Below the pieces are notes generated by a model. The model made no database searches, was not told where the DNA came from, and saw only the letters and a list, made by a program, of their open reading frames with translations. Shown here piece after piece: positions 1 to 5,507 of a DNA stretch of 10,617 bases. Numbering within the stretch: the first letter of the stretch is position 1; each line of letters opens with the position of its first letter. The translations under genes were made by a program, and so were the position numbers. Source of the stretch: Maricaulis sp042095695 (lineage in GTDB: Bacteria; Pseudomonadota; Alphaproteobacteria; Caulobacterales; Maricaulaceae); assembly GCA_042095695.1 (NCBI GenBank), contig JBELMP010000086.1, positions 1-10,617 on the forward strand. Reading direction: 5' to 3'.

Positions 1-203
1 CAGCTCAGATCAAACAGGTAGATATCCGTACCCGGCGGTGCGGCTGGGGCCTCTGTCTCGCTGGTTTCCGGGGTCTCGACTGCCTGGCTGTCAGCGACGT
101 CTGGCGCGGTGGCGTCAGCCGGTGTCGCTTGCTCGGCGCTACAGGCAACCAGGCCAAGACATAACAGACCAAGACCGATCTGGGCGGGAGCGAAAAACTT
201 CAT
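1..203 (-). CDS. Lipoprotein, N-terminal part only (cut by left edge)
   Basis: The first 67 residues are visible. They begin MKFFAPAQIG, followed by a hydrophobic stretch and a lipobox L-V-A-C with the lipidated Cys at residue 21, so the protein should be exported and lipid-anchored. After the Cys comes a low-complexity linker rich in Ala, Pro, Thr, Glu and Asp (about residues 22-56). The visible part ends in PPGTDIYLFDLS, where a folded domain seems to begin. That ending resembles the first blade of PD40/TolB-like beta-propellers, but this is only a guess from a few residues. The ATG overlaps the ketosynthase stop by one base (TGATG). A GAGG Shine-Dalgarno element lies 8 nt upstream, inside the last codons of that gene, so the two are probably translationally coupled. 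Confidence 0.75.
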   Translation of the reverse strand, partial: MKFFAPAQIGLGLLCLGLVACSAEQATPADATAPDVADSQAVETPETSETEAPAAPPGTDIYLFDLS

Positions 204-1318
204 CAACGTTTCCTCACCGCGGCTGCACCCACGCCATAACCCGCGCCGAATGCGCACATCACGCCATGCTCGCCCGCTTCCATATCCTCGGAGTGCATTT
301 CAAAATTCATGACCACGGATGACGACGATGTATTGCCGTACTCATGAAGCGTGGCCGGTGCGTTTTCCTCGGTCCGATCGCGGCCCAGAATGCGTTTGGC
401 GATCATGTCTACCATGCGGATATTGGCCTGGTGCAGCCAGGTCCGGCGGACCTGCTCGGGCGCGAGCTCGACCTGATCCATAAGTCGGCGTGCGACTGTC
501 GGGGCAAAACCGACGACATCCTTGAAGACCTTGTGACCGTCCTGATCAAGGCCCGGCTGATAGTCCGGCTCAACCAGCCTCTCCGCCTCGTTGAGAAAGC
601 CGTAATCCGAGCGCAGGGCATAGGAATACTTGTTCTCGCAATGCGTGCCGAGAATGTCCCAGCCGCCGGTCTGGCCGGTATCGCGTTCGACCAGTATGGC
701 GCTGGTCGCATCGCCGAAGATGAAATGCACATCCCGGCGCGAATGCACATTGATACAGGTCATGATCTCCGGCGAGGAGACGATGATCCGCTCCGCCTGA
801 CCGGTCTGGATCAGCGCGTTCGCAAGATGCAGCCCGTAAAGCGAGGAGGCACAGGCCATTGTGAGATCGAAGGAGAAGCCGGAGGCGCCCAGCTGGTCCT
901 GGATCTCGCAGGACATGCCCGGAAAATTGCGTTGCTGCGCCGATGAGGCGACGATCACCCCGTCAATATCGGCCCCGCCGACCCCAGCCTTGTCCAGTGC
1001 CGGACGAATGGCATTCAGCGCCAGCTCGGTCTGGTAGGCGACCTCTTCGAACGGACGCGGGGTAATCCTTGGATGCAGGGCGTCAATGTCGAGAATGCTT
1101 TGCTTGTCGATGACGCGACGCTGTTGAATGCCTGATGCATTGACGATGAATTCGGCGCTGGAAAGCGGCACTTCATCGCGAATTCCTGAGGCGATTTCAG
1201 AGGCATATGTCTCGTTATGCCGGGTCGCGTAGGCGTTGTAGCTGGCGACCAGTTCATCATTGGTGATGATCTCGTCCGGGACCCAATATCCCGTTGATCG
1301 AATGATGGCCTTGTGCAC
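203..1318 (-). CDS. FabH-like beta-ketoacyl-ACP synthase III (KS-A)
   Basis: A 371-residue thiolase-fold condensing enzyme. The KAS III triad is visible: Cys156 in TMACASSLYG, His296 in WLHQAN and Asn329 in EYGNTSSSS. The C-terminal glycine-rich CAFGAGYGVGA (355-365) is also typical. Family members condense an acyl thioester, usually acyl-CoA, with malonyl-ACP in the cytoplasm. It is longer than the about 317-residue E. coli FabH, with extra sequence near residues 25-60 that KS-B at 2946-4061 shares. The two are clear paralogues of equal length, matching at IRSTG, NASGI/KASGI, HFIFGD and WLHQANI. From memory both belong to the long FabH group with P. aeruginosa PA3286. The start is GTG; KS-B begins at the same alignment point, and an upstream ATG is out of frame. 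A weak GGACGGG precedes it. Its own substrate cannot be read from the sequence. Confidence 0.9.
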   Translation of the reverse strand: MHKAIIRSTGYWVPDEIITNDELVASYNAYATRHNETYASEIASGIRDEVPLSSAEFIVNASGIQQRRVIDKQSILDIDALHPRITPRPFEEVAYQTELALNAIRPALDKAGVGGADIDGVIVASSAQQRNFPGMSCEIQDQLGASGFSFDLTMACASSLYGLHLANALIQTGQAERIIVSSPEIMTCINVHSRRDVHFIFGDATSAILVERDTGQTGGWDILGTHCENKYSYALRSDYGFLNEAERLVEPDYQPGLDQDGHKVFKDVVGFAPTVARRLMDQVELAPEQVRRTWLHQANIRMVDMIAKRILGRDRTEENAPATLHEYGNTSSSSVVMNFEMHSEDMEAGEHGVMCAFGAGYGVGAAAVRKR

Positions 1319-1546
1319 GTTCCCGTCCGTTTCATCTGCCCTGTGCGACAGCCTAACGGAAGGTTTCCGCTAATCAATCCGGGCCTGCATCCACACTTAA
1401 TTCTGGGCTACTGCTCCATTTGCGGGCAGGAATGCGTAAAGATGAGGCGCTTGTTTGGGTGCCGATGGAAAAACAGTCAAACCTGTCGACGCTTCCGAGG
1501 AGTCGTTTCTAGGTTTGCTGCAACGCAAAACGATAGAGCCAGAATT
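1319..1546. other. Divergent intergenic region between KS-A and amt
   Basis: These 228 bases must carry the promoters of both KS-A (leftward) and amt (rightward). I see no protein gene here: the amt frame stays open upstream, but its translation shows no family-like sequence. The notable element is a short inverted repeat, CGGAA-ggt-TTCCG at 1357-1369, about 38 nt upstream of the KS-A start, which could be a weak operator. Near amt there is TTTGC-tgcaac-GCAAA around 1513-1528. I looked for a sigma-54 -24/-12 element (GG-N10-GC spacing) as expected for nitrogen control and did not find a convincing one. No confident -35/-10 pair stands out for either gene. Confidence 0.5.
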
Positions 1547-2770
1547 ATGGACGCCACACAGATCAATAACGGAAATATTGCCTGGATCCTGACCTCGACG
1601 GCCTTGGTCCTTCTCATGACCCTCCCGGGTCTTGCCCTTTTCTATGCCGGCATGGTGCGCCGGATTAATGTCCTTTCGACCATGATCCAGAGCTATGGGG
1701 CAGCCGCTGTGGTCACCGTGGTGTGGGCGCTGATCGCCTACTCCCTGGCGTTCAGCGATGGCGGCGCGGTCAATGCCTTTGTCGGCGGGCTCGACCGGAT
1801 CGGCCTGTCAGGAATTACACCGGAGACCATGTCCGGTGATCTTCCGGAAAACCTGTTTTTCATGTTCCAGCTGACCTTCGCCATTATTACCGTCGCCATC
1901 ATCGCCGGCTCGGCGGTTGAGAGAATTCGGTTCTCGGCCTTCCTGATTTTCGGCGCGGCCTGGCTGGTTCTGGTCTATGCGCCGATTTGTCATTGGGTAT
2001 GGGGTGGAGGATTCCTCGGGGAAGCCGGCGTCCTTGATTTTGCAGGCGGGGCAGTCGTGCATATCAATGCCGGAGTTGCCGGCCTGGTGCTCGCCAAATT
2101 CCTCGGGCCACGCCGTGGCTATCCGGGCGGCGCGCTGATCCCTGACAACCTCGTGCTGACCCTGATCGGTGCAGGCATGCTCTGGGTCGGCTGGTTCGGC
2201 TTTAATGGCGGTTCGGCCCTCGCAGCGGACGGCGCTGCCGCGCATGCCTTGGTGACGACGCAGCTGGCAACCGCCTCTGCCGTGATCACCTGGATGGCCA
2301 TTGAATGGATCAGCCGAGGCAAGGCCAGCGCGCTGGGGGCGGCTTCGGGTGCCATTGCGGGACTGGTTGCCATCACGCCGGCTGCGGGCTTCGTACCGGC
2401 CTGGGCCAGCTTCTTTGTCGGCATTGGCGGGGCAGCCGGCGCCTATTATGGCGTTACGGGTCTCAAGAAAATTCTCAAGATTGACGACAGTCTCGACGCG
2501 TTCGGCCTTCACGGTGTCGGTGGGTTGGTTGGGGCGATTCTGACCGGTGTGTTCGCTTCTGAGGCAATCGGCGGTGCAGCTGGTGCGATTGAAGGCAATA
2601 TTTTGCAAGTTTGGACCCAGACATGGGGCGCGCTTGCCGCCGCGATCTATTGTGCCATCGTGACGACAGCAATTCTCTTCATACTCTCGAAATTCATGAA
2701 GCTTCGAGTGGATGAGGACGAGGAGATCAAAGGTCTGGACACCTCGCTCCATGGGGAGTCGATCAACTGA
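1547..2770 (+). CDS. amt: Ammonium transporter, Amt/AmtB family
   Basis: A 407-residue inner-membrane ammonium channel with about 11 hydrophobic helices. E. coli AmtB landmarks align at a constant offset of +4: Phe gate Phe111 and Phe219 (GWFGFN), Trp152 and Ser223 of the outer ammonium site, Asp164 in LDFAGG, and the twin pore histidines His172 and His322. The cytoplasmic tail (about 384-404) keeps the GLDxxxHGE-type motif used for GlnK/PII contact and subunit coupling. I chose ATG 1547 because TM1 (about 11-36) follows directly and the 78 extra codons of the longer open frame look non-coding. The upstream ribosome site is weak (AGAG, about 8 nt away). Unlike E. coli AmtB there is no cleavable signal peptide. 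No glnK is adjacent, so this is an orphan amt. It is probably monocistronic, ending at the terminator 2828-2856. Confidence 0.95.
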   Translation: MDATQINNGNIAWILTSTALVLLMTLPGLALFYAGMVRRINVLSTMIQSYGAAAVVTVVWALIAYSLAFSDGGAVNAFVGGLDRIGLSGITPETMSGDLPENLFFMFQLTFAIITVAIIAGSAVERIRFSAFLIFGAAWLVLVYAPICHWVWGGGFLGEAGVLDFAGGAVVHINAGVAGLVLAKFLGPRRGYPGGALIPDNLVLTLIGAGMLWVGWFGFNGGSALAADGAAAHALVTTQLATASAVITWMAIEWISRGKASALGAASGAIAGLVAITPAAGFVPAWASFFVGIGGAAGAYYGVTGLKKILKIDDSLDAFGLHGVGGLVGAILTGVFASEAIGGAAGAIEGNILQVWTQTWGALAAAIYCAIVTTAILFILSKFMKLRVDEDEEIKGLDTSLHGESIN

Positions 2771-2827
2771 TCATCCGCACAGGTTTCGCGTCTTAACCAC
2801 TCCTCCCCGGTTACAGACGTTTTCACT

Positions 2828-2856
2828 GGCCCGGCTTTTCAGCCGGGCCTTTTTTT
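2828..2856 (+). terminator. Intrinsic terminator of amt
   Basis: A perfect 8-bp stem, GGCCCGGC (2828-2835) and GCCGGGCC (2842-2849), with loop TTTTCA, is followed by seven T residues (2850-2856). It begins 58 nt after the amt stop. The T-tract is on the plus strand only, so it serves amt and not the converging KS-B transcript. The following 89 bases up to the KS-B stop hold no gene that I can see. Confidence 0.92.
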
Positions 2857-2945
2857 GTCTGCGATTGTATCGGAGCTGTCAGTGAGGCCGCGCCCGCGCT
2901 CAGGCGGTGCGGCGCTTTTCCCGCGCTTGTCTCCGGCGCCTTTTA

Positions 2946-4061
2946 CTAGCGTTTCTCCAGGAAGATGGAACCGGCGGAATAGCCGGCGCCGAAGGAGCAA
3001 ATCAGCCCCTTCTCGCCTGCCGCGAAGCCGTCATTATGCAGGTGGAAGGCGACCAGCGAACCGGCACCGGCAATATTGGCATATTCGTCCAGCACGACCG
3101 GGGCTTCATGGGGCTCGAACTCGCGATCATAAACTTTGCGGGCGATCATCATATTCATGTTGATATTGGCCTGATGCAGCCACATGCGCTTGAGGTCTGC
3201 CGCTGTCCAGCCAAGCTGGCCCAGATCAGTCAGGATCATCTCGATCACCATCGGGCAGACTTCCTTGAAGACTCTGCGGCCCTCCTGGACGAAATAGCGA
3301 TCCTCAAATTCCGGTTCGGGGTTTTCGCTGGCATTCAGGAAGCCGAAATTGGACCGGATATTATTGGAGAATTTGGTCATCATCCGGGTGGAGTGTATCG
3401 CCCACCCGCCCTCGCTGGCGATATCTTCCGCCTCGATCAGGACAGCGACCGAAACATCGCCGAAAATGAAGTGGCTGTCGCGATCGCGGAAATTCAATTG
3501 CGGCGTGGTGATTTCCGGTGTCACGACCAGGACGGACTTCGCCATGCCGGTCTTGATCATGTTAATCGCAGAAATCATCCCGAACGTGCCAGAGGAACAG
3601 GCCACAGACATGTCATAGCCAAAGCCGTCAATGCCCAGAGCGTCCTGAATCTCAACCGCGATACACGGATAGGTGCGCTGCATCGATGTGGCCGAGCAGA
3701 TTACGGCATCCACATCCTTTGGATCGCGACCCGCTCGCTCCAGCGCCTGGCGCGCAGCGTGCAGCCCGGCCTCGGCCATCAGGCAGATGTCTTCATTCGG
3801 GCGCGGCGCAACGCGCGGGCGCATCCGGTCGACATCGAGGACGCCGGCCTTGTCGATAGTATAGCGTGACTTGATACCCGATGCTTTTTCAATAAAGGCC
3901 GTCGAGGAGGCATTCAGTGGCTCCACCGCGCCACGCTCGATCGCGTCCGCATGCTCGGCATTAAAGCGTTCAACATAGGCGTTGAAGCATTCAACCAGCT
4001 CCTCATTGGAGACGGCCTCTTCAGGATGCCAAAGACCCGTGGAGCGGATAACAGCGTTCAT
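2946..4061 (-). CDS. FabH-like beta-ketoacyl-ACP synthase III (KS-B), PA3286-type
   Basis: A 371-residue KAS III enzyme and paralogue of KS-A. Triad: Cys155 in SVACSSGTFG, His296 in WLHQANINMN and Asn329 in EYANIAGAGS, with the C-terminal CSFGAGYSAGS loop. From memory it matches closely the long FabH type of P. aeruginosa PA3286 (shared stretches such as RDRDSHFIFGDV and VFKEVCPMV). That enzyme condenses a medium-chain acyl-CoA with malonyl-ACP and so feeds beta-oxidation products into fatty acid synthesis. The same role here is inference. The ATG has a good GAGGA ribosome site at 4071-4075, 9 nt away. The gene lies 62 nt downstream of the membrane-protein gene, with its own likely promoter and a palindrome in that gap, so it is probably regulated separately. 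It converges on amt. Confidence 0.92.
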   Translation of the reverse strand: MNAVIRSTGLWHPEEAVSNEELVECFNAYVERFNAEHADAIERGAVEPLNASSTAFIEKASGIKSRYTIDKAGVLDVDRMRPRVAPRPNEDICLMAEAGLHAARQALERAGRDPKDVDAVICSATSMQRTYPCIAVEIQDALGIDGFGYDMSVACSSGTFGMISAINMIKTGMAKSVLVVTPEITTPQLNFRDRDSHFIFGDVSVAVLIEAEDIASEGGWAIHSTRMMTKFSNNIRSNFGFLNASENPEPEFEDRYFVQEGRRVFKEVCPMVIEMILTDLGQLGWTAADLKRMWLHQANINMNMMIARKVYDREFEPHEAPVVLDEYANIAGAGSLVAFHLHNDGFAAGEKGLICSFGAGYSAGSIFLEKR

Positions 4062-4092
4062 CAGGCGAAGTCCTCATACCAAAAACCGCGCG

Positions 4093-4121
4093 AACCTAGG
4101 GCTATTGCCGGTAAACGTCAC
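4093..4121 (-). promoter_or_regulatory. Putative KS-B promoter
   Basis: Read on the minus strand, GTGACG (4121-4116; 4 of 6 to TTGACA) is separated by exactly 17 nt from TAGGTT (4098-4093; 3 of 6 to TATAAT). This would start transcription near 4086 and give a leader of about 25 nt carrying the GAGGA site. The -35 sits at the centre of the palindrome 4111-4127. The match is only moderate, and the call rests partly on that overlap. Confidence 0.35.
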
Positions 4122-4127
4122 GTTTAC
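4111..4127. promoter_or_regulatory. Perfect 17-bp palindrome, candidate operator of KS-B
   Basis: GTAAACGT-C-ACGTTTAC is a perfect inverted repeat with 8-bp arms around one base, about 50 nt upstream of the KS-B start. It overlaps the last codon of the upstream membrane-protein gene and the putative -35 of KS-B. Short AT-rich arms around a compact centre suit a TetR- or GntR-type dimer. The AAAC...GTTT core recalls the Pseudomonas PsrA site, although its centre is one base longer than PsrA's usual spacing as I remember it. No T-tract follows, so it is not a terminator. The cognate regulator is not in this window. Confidence 0.55.
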
Positions 4128-4594
4128 AGCTGCGATTGAGCCAGGGAATTGCGCGGCCAGCCACGCGGCAGGTCACCCATACGCCAGGCTGCGATAATTG
4201 CAATCATGCCGGCTGTGAAGATGGCGATTGGCAGGAATTCGTCGAGTATGGTTTGCCGGTTGACGGCTTCATCGAAAACCGGGTTTGACCGGGCAAAAAG
4301 CACGACACGCAGTGCGAACGCCATGCCGATGAAGACGATAGCCAGTGCGGCGCGGGCAAGCAGGGCCAGGATCGACAGGAAAAGGCAGAGCCAGTAGGCG
4401 TGCAGGATGACACTCACCCATGCCGGAAGGGACATGGCGAATTCGGCAAAGGCCGTATTCGGATAGGTTGCTGGTGTTTCGCTGAGCCGAACGCTGTAGA
4501 AGTGGTAGGCCAAGTGGACTGAGAAACTGGCGTGATAAAGCGCCAGCCCCAGGGCGGTGGCGTAAACAAGCGGCATATTCAAGTTTCGAAACAT
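4124..4594 (-). CDS. Four-helix integral membrane protein, unknown function
   Basis: I do not recognise this family. From ATG 4594 the protein is 156 residues and starts MFRNLNMPLVY. It has four hydrophobic segments at about residues 8-29, 56-78, 80-100 and 119-137, so both ends should lie on the same side. The loop between helices 1 and 2 (about 32-54) is polar and aromatic; the loop between helices 3 and 4 is acidic (NPVFDEAVNRQTILDE). Helix 1 carries several His and Tyr residues (LYHASF, HLAYHFY). The frame stays open to a TTG at 4651 (175 residues), but that TTG has no Shine-Dalgarno element and is the first triplet of a TTGACA -35-like hexamer, so I prefer the later ATG. That ATG also lacks a clear ribosome site. 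It may belong to a unit with the 70-residue lipoprotein upstream and KS-B downstream. Confidence 0.7.
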   Translation of the reverse strand: MFRNLNMPLVYATALGLALYHASFSVHLAYHFYSVRLSETPATYPNTAFAEFAMSLPAWVSVILHAYWLCLFLSILALLARAALAIVFIGMAFALRVVLFARSNPVFDEAVNRQTILDEFLPIAIFTAGMIAIIAAWRMGDLPRGWPRNSLAQSQL

Positions 4595-4622
4595 TATAAC
4601 AGGGCCCGACAATTGTGCGGGC

Positions 4623-4651
4623 ATTCCTAGTCGCCGGGTCGTTTCTGTCAA
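4623..4651 (-). promoter_or_regulatory. Possible promoter for the membrane-protein gene
   Basis: On the minus strand a perfect TTGACA (4651-4646) is followed after exactly 17 nt by AGGAAT (4628-4623), a weak -10 with 3 of 6 matches. Transcription would begin near 4616, about 22 nt before ATG 4594. This supports the shorter start of that gene, but the -10 is poor. Confidence 0.3.
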
Positions 4652-4684
4652 TTCATAGGATAAACGTCAGGAAACGCGTATAAA

Positions 4685-4897
4685 TTATCCTTCAACGCGA
4701 TGCCGGGGCTGGACCCGCTCGCCTTCATTCTCGCCCTCGCAAATCCACTCACCGGGTGCGGCGGCATCATGCGGTCCGGCGGGTTCGCACACGGCGGCTC
4801 CCATTTCTGCCGCGGTGGGCGGGTTTTCAAACACTGCGCAACCCGTCATCAGGAGGCCGCTGGTCAACAGGCTCAGTCCGGCAATAAGCGTCTGCAT
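4685..4897 (-). CDS. Small lipoprotein, 70 residues, unknown function
   Basis: A short secreted lipoprotein. Residues 1-19 form a type II signal peptide with a hydrophobic core, and the lipobox L-M-T-G-C puts the lipidated Cys at residue 20. The mature part of about 51 residues is Glu/Pro/Ala-rich and has two further cysteines, Cys37 and Cys53, which could form a disulphide in the periplasm. The C-terminus is charged (ENEGERVQPRHRVEG). Two ATGs lie close together: the one at 4903 directly abuts the GAGG ribosome site, whereas ATG 4897 stands 6 nt from it, so I chose the latter. It begins 28 nt after the tag stop and ends 90 nt before the membrane-protein ATG, so co-transcription with tag is plausible. 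I recognise no family; it resembles the entericidin-like small lipoproteins only in size. Confidence 0.75.
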   Translation of the reverse strand: MQTLIAGLSLLTSGLLMTGCAVFENPPTAAEMGAAVCEPAGPHDAAAPGEWICEGENEGERVQPRHRVEG

Positions 4898-4903
4898 CTT
4901 CAT

Positions 4904-4907
4904 CCTC
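4904..4907 (-). promoter_or_regulatory. Ribosome binding site that decides the small lipoprotein start
   Basis: GAGG on the minus strand touches the first ATG (4903) with no spacing but stands 6 nt before the second ATG (4897), which is normal spacing. This argues for the second start. Confidence 0.6.
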
Positions 4908-4925
4908 GCATGGCCCCGCAGCCCG

Positions 4926-5507
4926 TTATCGAGCCAAGGCTTGCACGGCGCTATGTCGCGGACAAGTGATTTGATGATCATTGACCATGCCGACGGCCTG
5001 CATGAAGGCATAGACGATAACCGGGCCGACGAATTTATAGCCGCGAGCCTTGAGGTCTTTTGAGATCCGGCGGCTTAGCTCCGTCTCGGCGGGCACGTCG
5101 GCCTGTTCCCGGAACTGATTAACCAGGGGGCGGCCATCCATGAAGTTCCAGAGATAATCGGAGAAATCGAGACCCCGTTCACGCATGTCGAGATAGGCAC
5201 GGGCATTGCCGACCGCCGCGTCAATTTTGAGCCGGGAACGAATAATCCCGGGATTCTCCAGTAATTCGGCTTTCTTGCGATCGTCATAGCGGGCGATGAT
5301 TTGCGGATCGAAACCGTCAAACGCGGTTCGCATTGTCTCTCGCTTGCGCAGAATGGTGATCCAGGCGAGGCCTGCCTGGAACCCGTCCAGCATCAGTTTT
5401 TCCCAGAGCGCCCGGGCATCATATTCGGGCACGCCCCATTCCGTGTCGTGATAGGCCTCGTATAAGGGGTCGCCCCGGGTCACCCAGGCGCAGCGTTCTT
5501 CGATCAT
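4926..5507 (-). CDS. tag: DNA-3-methyladenine glycosylase I (Tag)
   Basis: A 193-residue base-excision repair enzyme that removes 3-methyladenine from alkylated DNA in the cytoplasm; the length is normal. The zinc site typical of Tag is complete: Cys6, His20, His178 and Cys182. Family motifs are clear: CAWV (6-9), YHDTEWGVP (19-27), FQAGLAWITILRKRE (43-57), IIRSRLKI (88-95), and VGPVIVYAFMQAVGMVNDH (160-178). Base-pocket residues Tyr19 and Trp49 match E. coli Tyr16 and Trp46, but the E. coli Glu38 position is Asp41 here. The ATG overlaps the ygfZ stop in ATGA and has GGAG 5 nt upstream, so translation is probably coupled to ygfZ. The 70-residue lipoprotein gene follows. Confidence 0.95.
   Translation of the reverse strand: MIEERCAWVTRGDPLYEAYHDTEWGVPEYDARALWEKLMLDGFQAGLAWITILRKRETMRTAFDGFDPQIIARYDDRKKAELLENPGIIRSRLKIDAAVGNARAYLDMRERGLDFSDYLWNFMDGRPLVNQFREQADVPAETELSRRISKDLKARGYKFVGPVIVYAFMQAVGMVNDHQITCPRHSAVQALAR

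Noticed and set aside
344..946. A 200-codon plus-strand open frame opposite KS-A
   Set aside because: It is a shadow of the ketosynthase codon pattern, with no recognisable motif.
1313..1546. A 78-residue N-terminal extension of the ammonium channel
   Set aside because: The added sequence is rich in Cys, Arg and Pro without signal-peptide or membrane features, and the family normally starts right before helix 1.
1381..1546. A sigma-54 promoter upstream of amt
   Set aside because: I tested the GG pairs in this stretch for a GC 12 bases further on and found no fit to the -24/-12 pattern.
1808..2752. A 314-codon minus-strand open frame opposite amt
   Set aside because: The product is rich in Arg, Gly, Asn and Gln without domains, while the other strand encodes a clear ammonium channel.
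2907..3869. A 320-codon plus-strand open frame opposite KS-B
   Set aside because: It lies wholly antisense to a strongly recognised ketosynthase, has no family-like sequence, and is typical of long shadow frames in GC-rich DNA.
4658..4690. Inverted GGATAA...TTATCC repeat after the small lipoprotein, as a terminator
   Set aside because: Only 6 bp with a 21-nt loop and no T-tract; too weak to call.
4685..5011. A longer 108-residue version of the small lipoprotein
   Set aside because: It would overlap the end of tag and bury the signal peptide internally; the GAGG-ATG arrangement at 4897 gives a normal lipoprotein start.
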